DNA from: Monosporascus cannonballus
Lineage: Eukaryota; Ascomycota; Sordariomycetes; Xylariales
NCBI GenBank assembly: GCA_004154925.1
Contig: QJNS01000288.1
Coordinates: 1-64,000 of the forward strand
Length of the DNA stretch: 64,000 nucleotides
Direction of reading: 5' to 3'
Shown here in pieces: positions 37,079 through 51,151 of the stretch (position 1 is its first letter; each line of letters opens with the position of its first letter). Both the position numbers and the translations under genes were made by a program. The notes under the pieces are model-generated. The model was not told the DNA's origin. It searched no databases and saw nothing but the letters and a program-made list of their open reading frames with translations.

Positions 37079-37389
37079 TGAAATTAATTCTTTTTTACGT
37101 TAATAAGCAGCCTTACGTTCTGTAAAGCTTAAAGGACTCTATAAACGTATCCTGCGTATGCTTTTTCGTTTTTCGAAAAAATGAAAATATCGTCGAAATA
37201 GCATATCATAAAAACGTTGAAATATTTTCGTAATATATAATTTACTATTGTTGGAAAATTGCTAATGCGTTTGTAAATCCTATTAATATAATCAAATATT
37301 CAAATTATCCGTATTTCGTTCTAAAAGCAGTTTTTTATTTGTATTCTTTTTTAATTCTAATAAAGTTGTATCCATTTTTGAAATTAAAT
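37079..37389 (-). mobile_element. Element A0, left fragment (RT region), oldest copy
   Basis: This sequence aligns by eye with the reverse-transcriptase regions of A1 (about 40,545-40,860) and A2 (about 49,550-49,860). On the minus strand it reads MICYFDDIFIFS at about 37,170-37,205, keeping the YxDD active-site motif. It stops abruptly at 37,389 with TAAAT, where A1 is inserted. The rest of A0 pol (RNase H, integrase, 3' LTR) is missing to the left, so A0 is truncated near 37,079. Confidence 0.75.
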
Positions 37390-37767
37390 TGTGACGGCTA
37401 TGCGGTTTAACCAACTATTAAACCTTAAGTTGACGGGTTTATGTTGGCAGAAATATCGTAGGAATCTAAGCAATAAATATAGTAATCGTATTACGTCTTA
37501 TAATGCTAAAGGTGCCTTAGGTAACGAAATTATATTATAAATTAAAGTTATTTAAATTATGGAAATAATAAACGCATATATTTTTATTTTGTTGTATTGG
37601 CTTATTTTTACTTAACCATATTTAGTAAATTTTTATTAAGCGGTTGCTTAGTACTGATCAGTCGTATTTAATAGATTTTTGTTAAATACCCGTTACATAA
37701 TCCGAAAGGTGGTCCGTATCATCCTCGTTAACCGTTTTTTAAGGCCGGAACCTGTCAGGTTATAACA
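37390..37767 (-). repeat. A1 3' LTR
   Basis: 378 bp, starting TGTGACGGCTATGCGGTTTA and ending GTTATAACA on the plus strand. It pairs with 43750-44127, has the same length, and differs mainly by C/T and G/A changes. Confidence 0.9.
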
Positions 37768-37834
37768 TAATCTCCCTTCTCCTTAAATCTTGCTTTCAAA
37801 ATTTCATTTCGGTAAATGTCACCGGTTTTTTACG

Positions 37835-38452
37835 ATATCGGGTCGCATTACTAAAAATCGGCGTCAGGTTTCCTTTACCACTTGTCGGCAAAACCTGCTT
37901 CTTATTTTGGACGATTTTAGCTTTGAAATTATGCCGTACTCCTTATGTTTTTCCAAAGGTTAAAAATGCGAAATAATGAAAAACGTTTTAAAATATAAAG
38001 CTTACGTTAAACGTAAATGTTCTTATAATAGGACCGGCGTCCTTTTTTCCTCCCTAGAAAACATTTGCGTTAAGAATTAACGCCTAAAACGAAAAAAGGT
38101 TTTCGCAAAAAAACGTTTTTTAAAATTGCAAAAACGTTATTAACAAAAAATAAATAAAGTTATCGCGCGTTTAATTCGTTTTTGGAAACAAAAGGTTTTT
38201 TTTCGCTCGAAAAAGATAAAAATGGTACAATGGGAATTGCAATTGTTCGAAAAACTGGAGGAGCAGAAACGCTAGGAGCAGGCCATCGCCGAGGCTTTTA
38301 TGGCCGCATTGGTTTCTCCCGCTGGTCCCGTGGACTGGTCTGGTGTCGGTAACACCGATTAATCAGTCAAGAACACCAATTGGGATGCAATTATTTCTAG
38401 TGGTTCTGCCGTTGCTAGTAAAAATTCTTTAACAAACGCTAAGCGCCAATAA
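37835..38452 (+). CDS. Antisense ORF of A1 (RIP-degraded), ~205 codons
   Basis: On the strand opposite to gag-pol, one frame runs without a shift from ATA TCG GGT CGC (37835, the ATG of A2 turned to ATA) to TAA at 38450, interrupted only by RIP-type stops. It reads RITKNRRQVSFTTCRQN, then MKNVLKYKAYVKRKCSYNRT (Met at 37976), a basic helical middle, MVQWELQLFEKLEEQKR, AIAEAFMAALVSPAGPVDWS and GVGNTD. The ORF's last 14 bases overlap the end of pol on the other strand (pol stop 38439-38441). Bases 38,230-38,370 are far less AT-rich than their surroundings. The same protein is recognisable in A2 at the same place. Its function is unknown; it has scattered cysteines, a coiled-coil-like stretch, and a small C-terminal segment with VDWSG. 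Confidence 0.65.
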
Positions 38453-41400
38453 GATTTTTGGCAGGTTCTCAGGTGTTTTCGAAATTTGGATGCTTTTCCC
38501 ATTTAATCAGGTACTGGGTAAATCCGTTTCGTTTTCGTATATCGAAAATTTTCTTTACTTTATATACCTATTTATCTTTTACTTTCATATCGTCCTATAC
38601 CGTATGCACCTTGATTATATTTGCTGTTAATTTAAATAAAAAAATATAAAAAATTAAATAGAATTTAATTTTTGGTAAAAAATTTAATTAATAATTATTT
38701 TCTAAGAATTTTTTTTGGCGATTTTGTATAAATCGATATATTTAAAATCGAATTTTTTATTAAATTGTTTTGTTTAAATATTTTTTATAATAAAGAAAAT
38801 TATTTTCCCTTTTTCGAAAATTAATCCTTTTAACTTTTTCTGGTTATAATATTTGCTTATTTGATTCCATACGAATTCTAGTTTTATTTTTATTTCTTAG
38901 TACAACTATCGTAATTATTTTAACGTAAAGATTATTTTAATATTAATTGGACTATTATCGCGTATTTCCTTATAAATTTCTGGAATAAAACCAAAATTTT
39001 CGTTCGCAAATATTATCTTAATGTTTTCGTAATAATTAGTATTATAAGTTAATTATATAATTAGTAATTTTTTAACCTAATTATTTTGTTTTTAATTAAT
39101 ATAATATCGTAAGTAAATTTTTAAAATTTAATTTATTGGTTGTATTTATATATTTATTTAAGGTTTAAATATATTAGATAATTTGTGATTCAGGCCGATT
39201 TATGTTATTAAGCTTTGTTAAAACTTAGATATAAATATTGATTTTTTATTTAATATAATTTTTATTAATTATTTATATATATTGAAAATGTATTTAAAAA
39301 ATATATATTAACTATTCGGCGTTTATATTCTCGTTATATAGTAAAAAATAGGAAAATTTCGTAAATCGATCGACGATTACGAAAATATTATTATAATATA
39401 TTTTCGTAATTAGGTTTTTTAATATAAGAAATTTGATAATAAAATCGAATATAACTAAATATTATGGTTATTTTGCAACTGGTAATAGCTATAACTTTCC
39501 GTATAGCTTATGTTATTAATTTTTACTTTGGCATAAATATCATACTGCCGTATAATCTTTTATATTATTAATTTTATTTTAAAAAAGGAATATATATATC
39601 GAAATCGCTTTAAGGTTTTATAAATCCTTAAATGTCCGTGTAATTAATATTCGTATATTTTTCGTATTAAATTTTTTTGATATTGTTTAAGAACTTATAT
39701 TTTATTTATTTTTTGGTTTTTTTGGAAATTATTATTATATTATTAAATTTTTTAATATATATCAAAAAGTATTGTTCGAATTATTGCAATTTGTTATGGG
39801 CGTAAGTATTTTTTTATAGTAATATCGAAAATTATATAGTTAATTTTAACTAATTTCTTTTTCGAAGTTTGGTTATTTGCTTAAAGCGTTTATTTTGCCA
39901 TTTTTTAATTCTTTTTTATAAATAATAATAAAGTTAAAGTTCGCCAATTTTTTTATATATTTTAATTATCGTTCTGTAAATTCCCTAGTTATAACAAATC
40001 GGGTAAGACTTTAATAATTTATATAAATTTTAACCTGGTATATGTTTTTCTTTAAAAAGTGCCTAAATTTTCGAAATGCTATAATAATGGCCATAAATTT
40101 CTTATTTGGAATACCGTAATTAAATTCGGTTTCTTTTGATTTATACGAAAAGAATATAATAAGGTATAATTTGCCTTAATTATTTCGTTATCCGATTATT
40201 ACGTTTAATACGTAATTCGAAATATCGGTTTTTAATTTAATAAAACGGTTTAGATCGTACATAATTAGTATTAATTCGTTAATAATTATATCTTTAATAT
40301 CCTAAAATGCTTTTTCCGTATTTGGCGTTTATTTAAATTTTTTTCTTTATAAGATTTGTTAAGGATATAATTATCTTACTAAAGTTTCGAATAAATTTCC
40401 TATAATAATTGGCGAATTTAAGGAATGCCTATATTTTCTTAACCGTTATTGGCGTTTGTTATTCCGTAATTACAGCGATTTTCTTGGGATTTATTTTAAT
40501 ATATTCTGTGAAGATAATATATTCCAGATATTTTACTTTTTATATATAAAATTAATTTTTTTACGTTAACAAATAACTTTATGTCTTATAAAAGTTAAAG
40601 AACTTTATAAACGTATTTTGCATATATTTTTTTTATTTTTAAAAATGAAAATACCGTTAAGGTAATAAACGACAAAAATATCGAGGTATTTTCGTAATAC
40701 GTAATTTACTATTCGCTAAAAAATTGTTAATACGTTTGTAAATCTTATTAGTATAATTAAATATTTAAATAATTCGTATTTTATCTTAAAAACTGTTTTT
40801 TATTTGTATTTTTTTTACTTTAATAAGGTTATATTTATTTTTAAGATTAAATTTTATAAATTCTTTAATTCCGTAAAGTTAGTTTTTTATTTCCGTAATT
40901 AGAGGTAATAATATTTAATCCTTAATAATAATATTGTTCAGTTGCCGATAATTAATTATAAGTTATAATTTCCCATTTTTCTTTAGTACGAAAAATATTA
41001 AATATTTTATTATTAATTTCGAAAGTCGAATTATATTTTTTTTGTAGCCGATTTTCCACATATTTTTTAAAAGTACGTAATTCGTTTTTATTAAGGTTAT
41101 AAATAAGGTAGAACTTTGTTAAAAATCTTTTTTTAAGAATTATTTCGTAATCTTATTCGCTATATTCTGGTAATTTCGTATTAAGTTTTTTCCTAAAAAG
41201 TTACTTATATTTATGATATTATAATAATATATTAATTAAATTTCTTGATTTTTAAAGTTATTACTTTTATTATTTTAAATCGGTATTTAATTATTTTAAT
41301 TTCGTTTTAATAATAATAACGATATATCGTATTTTTCTTTAATATTTATGTTTTTTTATATTTTGTTTTTTCAGATAATAAAGTTTTTGTTATACTTTTA

Positions 41401-43749
41401 TGTTTATATTTATTTTTATTATCGATTAAATGTTAAAATTTTAATTTCTTTTTTCTTATTTATTAATGGGGTATAAAATGAACCTTATTTGGTTAATTTT
41501 TTATTAATTAATATTCCGTATTAACATATTTATGGTAATCTTAAGATTATATTATAATTTTTAAATAAAACGATATCGAAATTAATTATTTAATTTTATC
41601 TTTTAATAAAAATCTCGAAGTAATTAATTTTGCGTATAATTTTTCGTTATCGTAAAATGAATTTCTAACTTTCGGTATTTATCGTTATATAAGGTTTTAA
41701 CTTATATTTCTATAACAATTTAAACTTATTAATTATATTTAATATAATGTAATTCCCGCCTAAAGTTCCGTAATTTATTATTACGGTATATTAGTACGTT
41801 CCGATTTGTATATTTAAAGTAATAAGGTCGTTAACGTTTCCTATTATCGCGTTTAAAACTTTTCTTAAAAGTTCTTTTTAATTTTTTTGGGTTTCGTTAT
41901 TTTGCGGCTTTTTTATAAGTAATTTTTTTAACTTTTGTTCGAATTTATCGAACCTTATTTATATTTCTTTATTTAGTATATTAAGTTGTTATATTTGTTA
42001 TTATTGCCGGCGTATTATTTTTTAAGTCGTATTAATTGCTTTTAATTTTTTTATAATCTTTTTCCTTATCGAATAAAGTATTTTTTTATGTTTACGATTG
42101 CATTTTATTATACGTTATTTTAATTGTTATTTTAAAGATTTTCTGTAAATTAACGTATTTTTTCCTTAATAACTTTTTTTCTGGAGATCCGCAATCAATA
42201 CTAATCGAAAATAGAAATCCGTAATAGCTTTTTGATAATGTTTTTTTACCGTACCCTGGATTAACTTTTTTTCTGTTTAATAATTGTATTATTTATAATA
42301 ATAAAAGCGGTTTTTTTATGGGCATTATTTTTTTTCGGGCCAACCTTTTATTTTAGCCAATTACTGGATATCTTTTAAGGCTATGGTTCGAAAATGTTAA
42401 TATTATTATTTATCGTTCTTATTATTTTCGGTACGATTTAAAATATTAAATCTCTTATAATATATACGGGTAATTCGTTCGTAAATATGCTATTTCCATT
42501 CCTTATAATTGGGATATTCCCGTCGTCGACAATATATGGCATATATTTTGCCGTATTAATTAGGAGTTCCGGAACAGATTTTTTTTTATCCAGTTCTAGT
42601 ATTCGCGTAATTATCCTTATAATATTTCTTATTATGTTCGCGATATCTATTAAGCCAGTTTTCTAGCTTTTCGCATTTTTCGTCAAATTTTTTGTTATAA
42701 TGGTCCTTATTGGACCTTTTGTTATAAACCTAATACGTATTTGGCTTAAATTATGTTAATAGCTTTGTTATTATTTTCTTGGTTATTTTTGAATTGTTTT
42801 TCCGGTATAAGGGTCTAGTTATCTTATTATAGTTTCTTGGGTTTTCTGTATTTATAAACCTTATGTCCTATTTTGCCATAATTAAAGCATTTAATCTGGC
42901 TCCAGTTTTATTTGTAGGTAACGCCGAGTTTCATAAGTCCTGGCGCCGTTCCATAAAAAATAACTGGTGCGTTTCGTTTTTTTCCCTGATTAAACTTATT
43001 ATATCTTAAAAATAAGGCATATTATCTTTTTTTTATTATTTTTTAAATTATCCATTATTAATTTTAATTATCTTTATAATATACCGGTTTAAAATAATTA
43101 ATTGCTTAATCCGAATTATTTTATCTTTTATATTATTTTTTAACTTTTTATAAAATATATTAATAAAGGTATCGGCCTTATCGTTTTCCCATCCCGCCTT
43201 AATCGCAAAACTTTTAAAGGTTACGGCATATTTAGATACGGGTTTTTTTTATTAAAGTTATAAAAGCTATTAGGTCGTAAATCTTTTTTTATCCGGATTG
43301 CCGAAATTATCGCGTATTTTATTTTTGAAATTAGTATAAAGTAAAAAAATCTCGTTAATAAAATTCTCCTTATCCGGTTTTCTTATTTTCAGAAAATTTC
43401 TTATAATAGGTTCAAATTAATTAACCGCATTTTCCGTTAGATATGCTCTTATTATTAAAATCATATCCACTGGATTACTAAGATCCAAAAAGCGAAGGTA
43501 AATTCGTACCTAAATTAAAAAGGTTTAAAGATTACCTTTTCCATCGTAAGGTTCCAGCTTTTTGGGCTTTATACGGACGAAAAAGGTTTAGGTAAATAAC
43601 GTAACCCTAAGTTGTCGAACTTTTTTTTCCAGTTCCCGGATTCGAATCTAAAGCTGCTGAATAAAGGTTTCCTAAACGCTGGTCGATATTTTAACAATAT
43701 TAAATATTGCTTAGAATTTGACGATATTATTGAACAAAAATTTGCAACG

Positions 43750-44127
43750 TATAACAGCTATGCGGTTTAACCAATTATTAAACCTTAAGTTGACGAGTTT
43801 ATATTAATAGAAATATCGTGGGAATCTGAGCAATAAATATAATAATCGTATTATATCTCGTAATGCCAAAGGTGCCTTAGGTAACGAAATTATATTATAA
43901 ATTGAAATTATCTAAATTATAGAAATAATAAACGTATATATCCTTATTCTGTTATATTGGCTTATTTCTGCTTAACCGTGCTCAGTAAATTCTTGTTAAA
44001 CGGTTGCTTAATACTGATTAGTCGTGTTCAGTAGATCTTTGCTAAGCACCCGTCACGTGACCCGAAAGGTGGACCGTATTATTCTCGTTGACCGTTTTCT
44101 AAGGCCGGAGCCTGTCAGGTTGTAACA
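43750..44127 (-). repeat. A1 5' LTR
   Basis: 378 bp, starting TATAACAGCTATGCGG (TG altered to TA by RIP) and ending TTGTAACA. It is followed by the TAAAT target duplicate. Its distal part (44,030-44,120) keeps CpG-containing, less mutated sequence. Confidence 0.9.
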
Positions 44128-46379
44128 TAAATACCGTAAAGTATTTAGCTCCGTAAAGTCGGTTTTTTATTTCTGTAATCAAGGGTAATAATATTTGATT
44201 TTTAATAATAATATTGTTTAATTATCGATAATTAACCACATATCGTAACTTTTCGTTCTTTTTAAATATAAAAAATATAAGACATCCTGCTGATAATTTC
44301 GAAGGTCGAATTTATCCTTTTTATAACCGATTTTCCAGATATTTTTTAAAAGCGCGTAATTCGTCTCCGTTAAGGTTGTAATTAAGATAGAACTTCGTCG
44401 AAAAACTTTTCTTAAAGATTATTTCATAATTTTATTCGCTATGTTTTGATATTTTCGTATGAAGCTCCTTTTTAAAAAGTTGTTTATATTTATAGTAGTA
44501 TGATAGCATATTCGTTAAATTTTCTAACTTTCGGAGTTACTGTTTTAAATAGTTATTTAATTGCCTTAGTTTCGTTTTGATAATAGCAATAATATATCGT
44601 ATTTTTTAATGCCCGTTTTTTTTCTTATATTTTGTTTCTTTAAATAATAAGGTTTCTGTCGTATTCTTATGCCTGCATTCGTCGCTATTTTCGATCGAAT
44701 ATTGAAATCTTATATCTTTTTTTTATTAGGAAATAAAACGAATTTCACCTGACCAGTTCTTCTATTAATTAAAACTTTATTCTGGCGTATTCATAGTAAT
44801 TCTAAGATTATATCGTAATTTCTAAATAAAATGATATCGAAATTAATTTTTTTTAATATCGTCCTTGAATAAAAATTTCGAAGTAATTAATTTCGCGTAT
44901 AACTTTTCCGTTATTATAGACGAATTCCTGATCTTTAGCGTTCGATACTGCATAAAGTTTTAATTTATATTTTCATAGCAGTTTAATCTCGTTAATTACA
45001 TCCGATATAATATATTTTTCGCTCAAATCTTTATAATTCGTTATTGCAGTATATTAATATATTTTTATTTATATATCTTGGTGATACGGTTATTAACTGC
45101 TTTTATTGTCACGTTCAGAACTGTTTTTGAAAGTTTTTTCTAATTTCTTTAGGTTTCGTTATTTTACGGTTTTCTTATAAATAACCTTTTTTCTTCTAAT
45201 CTTTCTTCGAATTTGTCAAATTTAATCTGTATTTTTATATATAGCGCGTTAAGTTCATATATTTAGCGTTATTATCGGTGCAATAGTTTTTCGAATTATA
45301 GTAATTATTTTTAATTCTATAATAACTTTTTCCCTTATTAAGTAAATTGTTTTTTATAATCTCGTCTATATTTTATTATATGTCATCTTAATTATCCTTT
45401 TAATATTTACTTATAAACTAGCAAATTCTTTTTAATGATTTTGTTATTTAGATTTATAATAAATAGTAACTAGAAATAGATATTTGTAATAGTTTTCTAG
45501 CAGTAAACTTTTTATTATATACTAGATTAACCCTTTTCTCGTCTGGTAATTATATTATTTATAATAACTAAAAAAGTTTTCTTATAGGTATTATTTTTTT
45601 AAACTAGCTCTTTACTGCGGCTAATTAATAAATATTATTTTCCAGAGTTTGAAATCGGAAATGTCGATATTATTATTCGTTGTTTTTATTTTTTTAAATT
45701 CGGTTTGAAATATCAAATTCCTTATAATATATGCGGATAACTTTTTATTAAATATATTCTTTTCATTTCTTACAGTTAGTGTATTTTCGTCGTCGACAAT
45801 ATATGGCATATTTTCTACCGTATCGATTAGGGATTTTAGGATATATGTTCTTCGTCTATTTCTAATATTCTTTCAGCCATTTTCTTAAGGTATCTTGTTA
45901 TCTTTTAAACGCTTTCTAGACCACTTTTTTAGCTTTTTATATCTCTTCTTGAATTTCTCTCCATGGTGAACTTGGTACGTATTTAGTCCGAATTATATTA
46001 ATAAATTTGTTTCTGTTTTTCTGATTTTTTCTAGATTATCTCTTAAGTACGAGTTTTTAATTGTTTTAACGAAGTCTTTTAGGTGCTTTATACTACGTTA
46101 CCTTATGTCTCGTTTTGTTATAATTAAAGCATTTAATCTGGCTCTAATTCTTTTTTTGCATTATTTCAAGTTCTATAAGTCCTGGTTTTATATCGTAAAA
46201 AGTATTATTGCATCGAAAAGTACCGGGATTAGTCGTATATTAAGGCTTATTATTTTTTTTCTTTAGTATTTTTAATACACTTGGCATATTGCCGATTATT
46301 AATTTTAACCATTATAACGATATAATCCGATAAATAATCCGGTCGATTAAGCTTAAAAAGTTTTTCTGTATTTGATTTC
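44128..46379 (-). mobile_element. Element A0, middle fragment (RT N-terminus to gag)
   Basis: This stretch continues the A0 copy to the right of A1. It aligns by eye with A1 about 40,860-43,100, including the segment around the gag zinc knuckle (CFNYNKTRHK on the minus strand near 46,100-46,140, cysteines already lost). It stops at 46,379 where the A2 LTR begins. No intact frame remains. Confidence 0.75.
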
Positions 46380-46780
46380 TATGACGGCTATGCGGTTTAA
46401 CCAACTATTAAACCTTAAGTCGACGGGTTTATGTTGGCAGAAATATCGTAGGAATCTGAGCAATAAATATAGTAACGTATTATGTTTTGTAATATCAAAA
46501 ATGCTTTGGGTAACGATATTATATTGTAAACAATTGGTATTAATAAGTGTTATAAGCTGGTGCTATTTAAATTATGGAAGTAATAAGCGTATATATTTTT
46601 CTTTTTCTTGGCTTAATTATTTGTGATTACGCCGTTAGTGATAATTACGATTACTTGGGATCACCTTTGATCACTAATGATCATTGGCTTGGCAGTGATC
46701 ACCGTCACGTGATCCGGGAGGTGGCCCGTATGCTTCCTGCCTAACCGTCTTTTGAGACCGGAACTTGTCGGGTCGTAATA
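46380..46780 (-). repeat. A2 3' LTR
   Basis: 401 bp, starting TATGACGGCTATGCGG and ending GGGTCGTAATA. It shares its first ~100 bases with the A1 LTR but has its own distal part, including repeated GATCA motifs and CACGTGATCC near 46,705-46,714. Confidence 0.88.
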
Positions 46781-46867
46781 CGATCTCCCCCCTCCTAAAT
46801 CTTACCCTCAAGATTTCTTTTTTTCTTTTTTTTTGTTTGATAAATATCCCTTTTTTTGTTCTTAATT

Positions 46868-47476
46868 ATGTCGTTTCGCATTTCTAAAATTCGTTGCGTT
46901 TCTCGTTCTTTTACCGTTTATTGTATTAATCTCGTAAAAGTTTTTAACGAATTTAGTTATAAAATTATATTTTTCTTTTATTATTTTTTGAAAAATATAA
47001 GGTATAAAATAATGGAAAACGTTTTAAGGTATAAGGAATATATTAATCGAAATTGATTTTATAATAGTACTGGCGTACCCATTTTTTTTTACGAAATATT
47101 TGTTATAAGTATTAACGCTTAAAATGTAAGGAAACGTTTGCCGAAAAATAATTATTAAAGTTTTAACGGCTTTATTTTAAAGCTTAATATAAATATTAAA
47201 ATTTTTTTTTTCGTTTTATTTGTTTGTATAAACAAAAGGTGTTAATTCGTTCGAAAGGCGTTATTATAATATAATATAAATTTTAATTCTTGGACGAATT
47301 AAAGGAATAAAAACGTCAGGGAATAAGAATAATTAAAGGCCGCCGTTACGGCTGTTACGTTAACGCAGGCCGCAGTTGACTGGCTTAATATCCCGGTTAC
47401 TGATTGATTAATTGTTAATTAGGATGCGTTCGTCGTTATTGGTAAAAGTTTTTTTAATAGGCGTTAGGCGCTAATG
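46868..47476 (+). CDS. Antisense ORF of A2 (RIP-degraded), ~200 codons
   Basis: This is the counterpart of the A1 frame, and here the ATG survives: MSFRISKIRCVSRSFTVYCI at 46868, open for 62 codons through MENVLRYKEYINRN before the first stop. It aligns without gaps with the A1 protein over this stretch. The later part is recognisable at the DNA level to about 47,476 (AVDWL, then NIPVTD) but needs at least one small shift. It is convergent with the chromodomain end of A2 pol. No family is recognised. Confidence 0.6.
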
Positions 47477-50400
47477 AGATTTTTGGCAGATTTTCAGGTA
47501 TTCTCGGAGTTTGGGTATTTTTTTTTATTTGACTAGGTACTGGGTAAATCCGTTTTATTTTCGCATATCGAAAAATTTTTTATTTCGTATACCTGTTCGT
47601 TTTTTATTTTTATATCGTTTTATGCTATATGTATTTTAATTATATCTGTTATTAATTCGAATAAAAAAATATGAAAAATTAGATAAAATTTAATCTTCGG
47701 TAAAAGTTTTAATTGATAATTATTTTTTAAGATTTTTTTGGCAATTTTATATAAATCGATATACTTAAAATCGAGTTTTTTGTTAAGTTTTTTGTTTAAA
47801 TATTTTTTGTAACGAAAAAAATTATTGCTTTTTTTTCGAAAAATATTTTTTTTAATTTCTTTTATTTATAATATTTATTTATTTAATTTCGTACGAATTT
47901 TAATTTTATTTTCATTTTTAAGTATAATTATCGTAGTTATTTTAATATAAAATTATTTTAATATTAATTAAATTATTATCGCATATTTTCTTATAAATTT
48001 TGAAATAAAATCAAAATTTACGTTTACAAGTATTATTTTAATATTTTTTTAATAATTGGTATTATAAGTTAATTATACGATTAATAATTTTTTAATTTAA
48101 TTATTTTGTTTATAAATATTATAATATTATACATAAATTTTTAAATTTTAATTTATTCGTTTTATTTATATATTTATTTAAAGTTTAAATACGTTAAATA
48201 ATTTATAATTTAGGCAGATATATATTATTAGGTCTTATTAAAACTTAAAAATATATAATGACTTTTTATCTAATATAAATTTTATTAATAATCCGTATAT
48301 ATTAAAAATATAGTTGAAAAAAATTACATATTAGTTATTCAGTATTTATATCCTTATAATATGGTATAAAATAAAAAAATTTCGTAAATCGATTAACGAT
48401 TACGAAAATATTATTATAATATATTTCCGTAATTAGATTTTTGATATAAAAAATTTAATAATAAGATTAAATATAATTAATAATAATTATAATTTTCTGT
48501 AAAGTTTATATCGTCAAGTTTTTATTCTGGCGCAAATATTATATTGCCGTATAATCTTTTATATTATTAATTTTAATTTAAGAAAAAAAATATATATTTT
48601 AATTTTTTTAAGGTTTTATAAATCCTTAGATATCCGTATAACTGATATTCGTATATTTTTTGTATTAAATTCTTTTAATATTTTTTTGAAATTTATATTT
48701 TATTCGTTTTTTAGTTTTTTTAAAAAATTATCGTTATGTTGTTAAATCCTTTAATATATATCGAAAGGTATTATTCGAATTATTATAATCTGGCGTAAAC
48801 GTAAATATCTTTTTATAATGGTATCGAAACTTATATGGCTAATTTTAACTAATTGTTTTCGAAATTTGGTTGTTTATTTAAAACTTTTATTTTGCCGTTT
48901 TTTATTTTTTTATGGATAATAACGAAATCGAAATTTACTAATCTTTCTGCATATTTTAATTATCGTCCTATAAATTTTCTGGTTATAAAAAATTAGGTAA
49001 AATTTTAATAATCCGTATAAACCTTTATTTAGTACAAATTTCTTTTTAAGAAATATCTAAATTTTCGAAATATTATAATAATAACCATAAATGTTTTATT
49101 TGAAATACCGTAATTAAATTAGACTTTTTTTAATTTATACAAAAAAATGTAATAAGATATAATTTACTTTAATTATTTCGTTATCCGACCATTACGTTTA
49201 ATACGTAATCCGAAATATCGGTTTTTAATTTAACGGGGTAATTTAAATTGTATATGACTAATACTGGTTTATTGATAATCGTATTTTTAATATCTTAAAA
49301 TGTTTTTTTCGTATCCGGCGTTTATTTAATTTTTTTTCGTAAAATTCGTTAGAAATATAATTATTTTATTAGAATTCCGAATAAATTTCTTATAATAGTT
49401 AGCGAATCCAAAAAATACTTATATTTTTTTTGATTATTATTAACCTTTGTTATTTTATGATTATAGCGATCTTTTTGGGATTTATCTTAATATATTTTAA
49501 GGTAATAATACATTTTAAATATCTTATTTTTTATATATGGGATTAACTTTTTTTTGTATTAATAAATAATTTTATATTTTATAAAGTTTAAAAAACTTTA
49601 TAAATATATTTTATATATGCTTTTTTGGTTTTTAAGAAAATAAGAATATCGTCGAAATAGCAAATGACGAAAATATCGAGGTATTTTTATAGCACATAAT
49701 TAATTATTTGCTGGAAAATTACTAGTACGTTAATAAATACTATTAATATAACCAAATATTTAAATAATTTATATTTCGTTTTAAAATTTATTTTTTATTT
49801 ATATTCTTTTTTAATTTTAATAAGGTTATATTTATTTTTAAGATTAAATATTATAAATTATTTAATTCCCTAAAATTTATTTTTTATTTCCGTAATTAAA
49901 TGGAATAATATTCGATTTTTAATTATAATATCGTTTAGTTATTAATAATTAACCATAAGTTATAATTTTTATTTTTTTTTTGGTACGAAAAATATTAAAT
50001 ATTTTATTAATAATTTCGAAAGCCGAATTTATTTTTTTATAACGGATTTTCCAGGTATTTTTTAAAAATACATAATTCGTTTCCGTTAAAATTATAAATA
50101 AGGTAAAACTTTATCGAAAATTTTTCTTTAAAGATTATTTCATAATTTTATTTACTATATTTTAATAATTTTGTATCGAATTTCTTTTTAAAAAGCTATT
50201 TATATCTATAGTATTACGATAATATATTAGTTAAAGTTTTTAACTTTTAAGGTTATTATTTTTATTGTTTTAAATTATTATTTAATTGCTTTAATTTTGC
50301 TTTAATAATTATAACGATACGTCGTATTTATTTTTAATACTTATTCTTTTTATATTTTGTTCCTTTAGGTAATAAAGTATTTATTATATTTTTATGCTTA

Positions 50401-50651
50401 TATTTATTATTATTATCGATCGAAAATTAAAATCTTAATTTTCTTTCTCTTCGTTAATTTATAAGAAATAAAACGAATTTTTTTAGCTAGTTTTTCCGTT
50501 AATTAAAATTCCGTATTAACATATCCATAATAATTCTAAGATTATATTGTAATTCTCAAATAAAACGATATCGAAATTAACCGTCTGGTATTATTTTTTA
50601 ACCAAAATCTCGAAGTAATTAATTTCGCGTATAATTTTTCCGTTATCGTAA

Positions 50652-51074
50652 TGTAACGAACCTGTTATACATCTACCTGGAGGTATGAGCAGTATCCGAA
50701 ATGGGGTTTGATTTGCAGGTAATAATAGAGCGAGGAATGATTTATTAGGGGTCTGTTCGTTAAAGAGATTTAAAGACTTTTCCCTTAATTAGAGAACGGT
50801 ATAATTGTCTCTAGATTAAGAGCTTAAATTAATAGCTAAAAAGCGAAAAACTAAATAGGTGTTATTTATATAGAAAATTAATTTATTATATATCCCAATT
50901 CCTAAAGTGAATGTATCGTGGATTTATATGATTTATGTGATCTAATTAATTTATTAAATTATTTAAATTATTTTGTTTGGGCTAAGCATTTCCTTTCGGA
51001 GTTAAGCCGTAACCGTTTTACGTTAGGCCTTAAAGGTTGGCCTCCTTAAGACAGGAACCCCTATTCTTATAATA
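50652..51074 (-). repeat. B 3' LTR
   Basis: 423 bp; pairs with 57488-57911. Shared internal landmarks are CCACGCTAGGCCTTAAAGG (right copy) against TTACGTTAGGCCTTAAAGG (left copy), which shows RIP-type differences. Confidence 0.9.
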
Positions 51075-51151
51075 TTATTTCCCCTTTCCAAGGATTTTTG
51101 TCCCAAAGATAAAAACCGTAAGTAGCCATTTTGTTTTCGTTAGAAAAAATT

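Larger units (their letters stand above)
37390..44127 (-). mobile_element. Element A1: Ty3/gypsy chromovirus, complete but RIP-inactivated
   Basis: Two 378-bp LTRs (37390-37767 and 43750-44127) bound a 6.0-kb interior. TAAAT at 37385-37389 and 44128-44132 is the target duplication. All gag-pol signatures are on the minus strand, so the 5' LTR is the right one. They are a gag zinc knuckle remnant CFNYGKIGHKVYKY (about 42,848-42,890), the RT active site mutated to YYLNG (about 40,640-40,670), the integrase segment VIVDRFTKFSYFLLYNEN (about 39,345-39,410), and a C-terminal chromodomain VKKIFDIRKRNGFTQYLIKW followed by NLIGA-stop (38,439 to about 38,600). A purine tract (AAGGAGAAGGGAGATTA on the minus strand) abuts the 3' LTR. 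Many stops make it inactive. It carries an extra plus-strand frame, listed separately. Confidence 0.9.
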
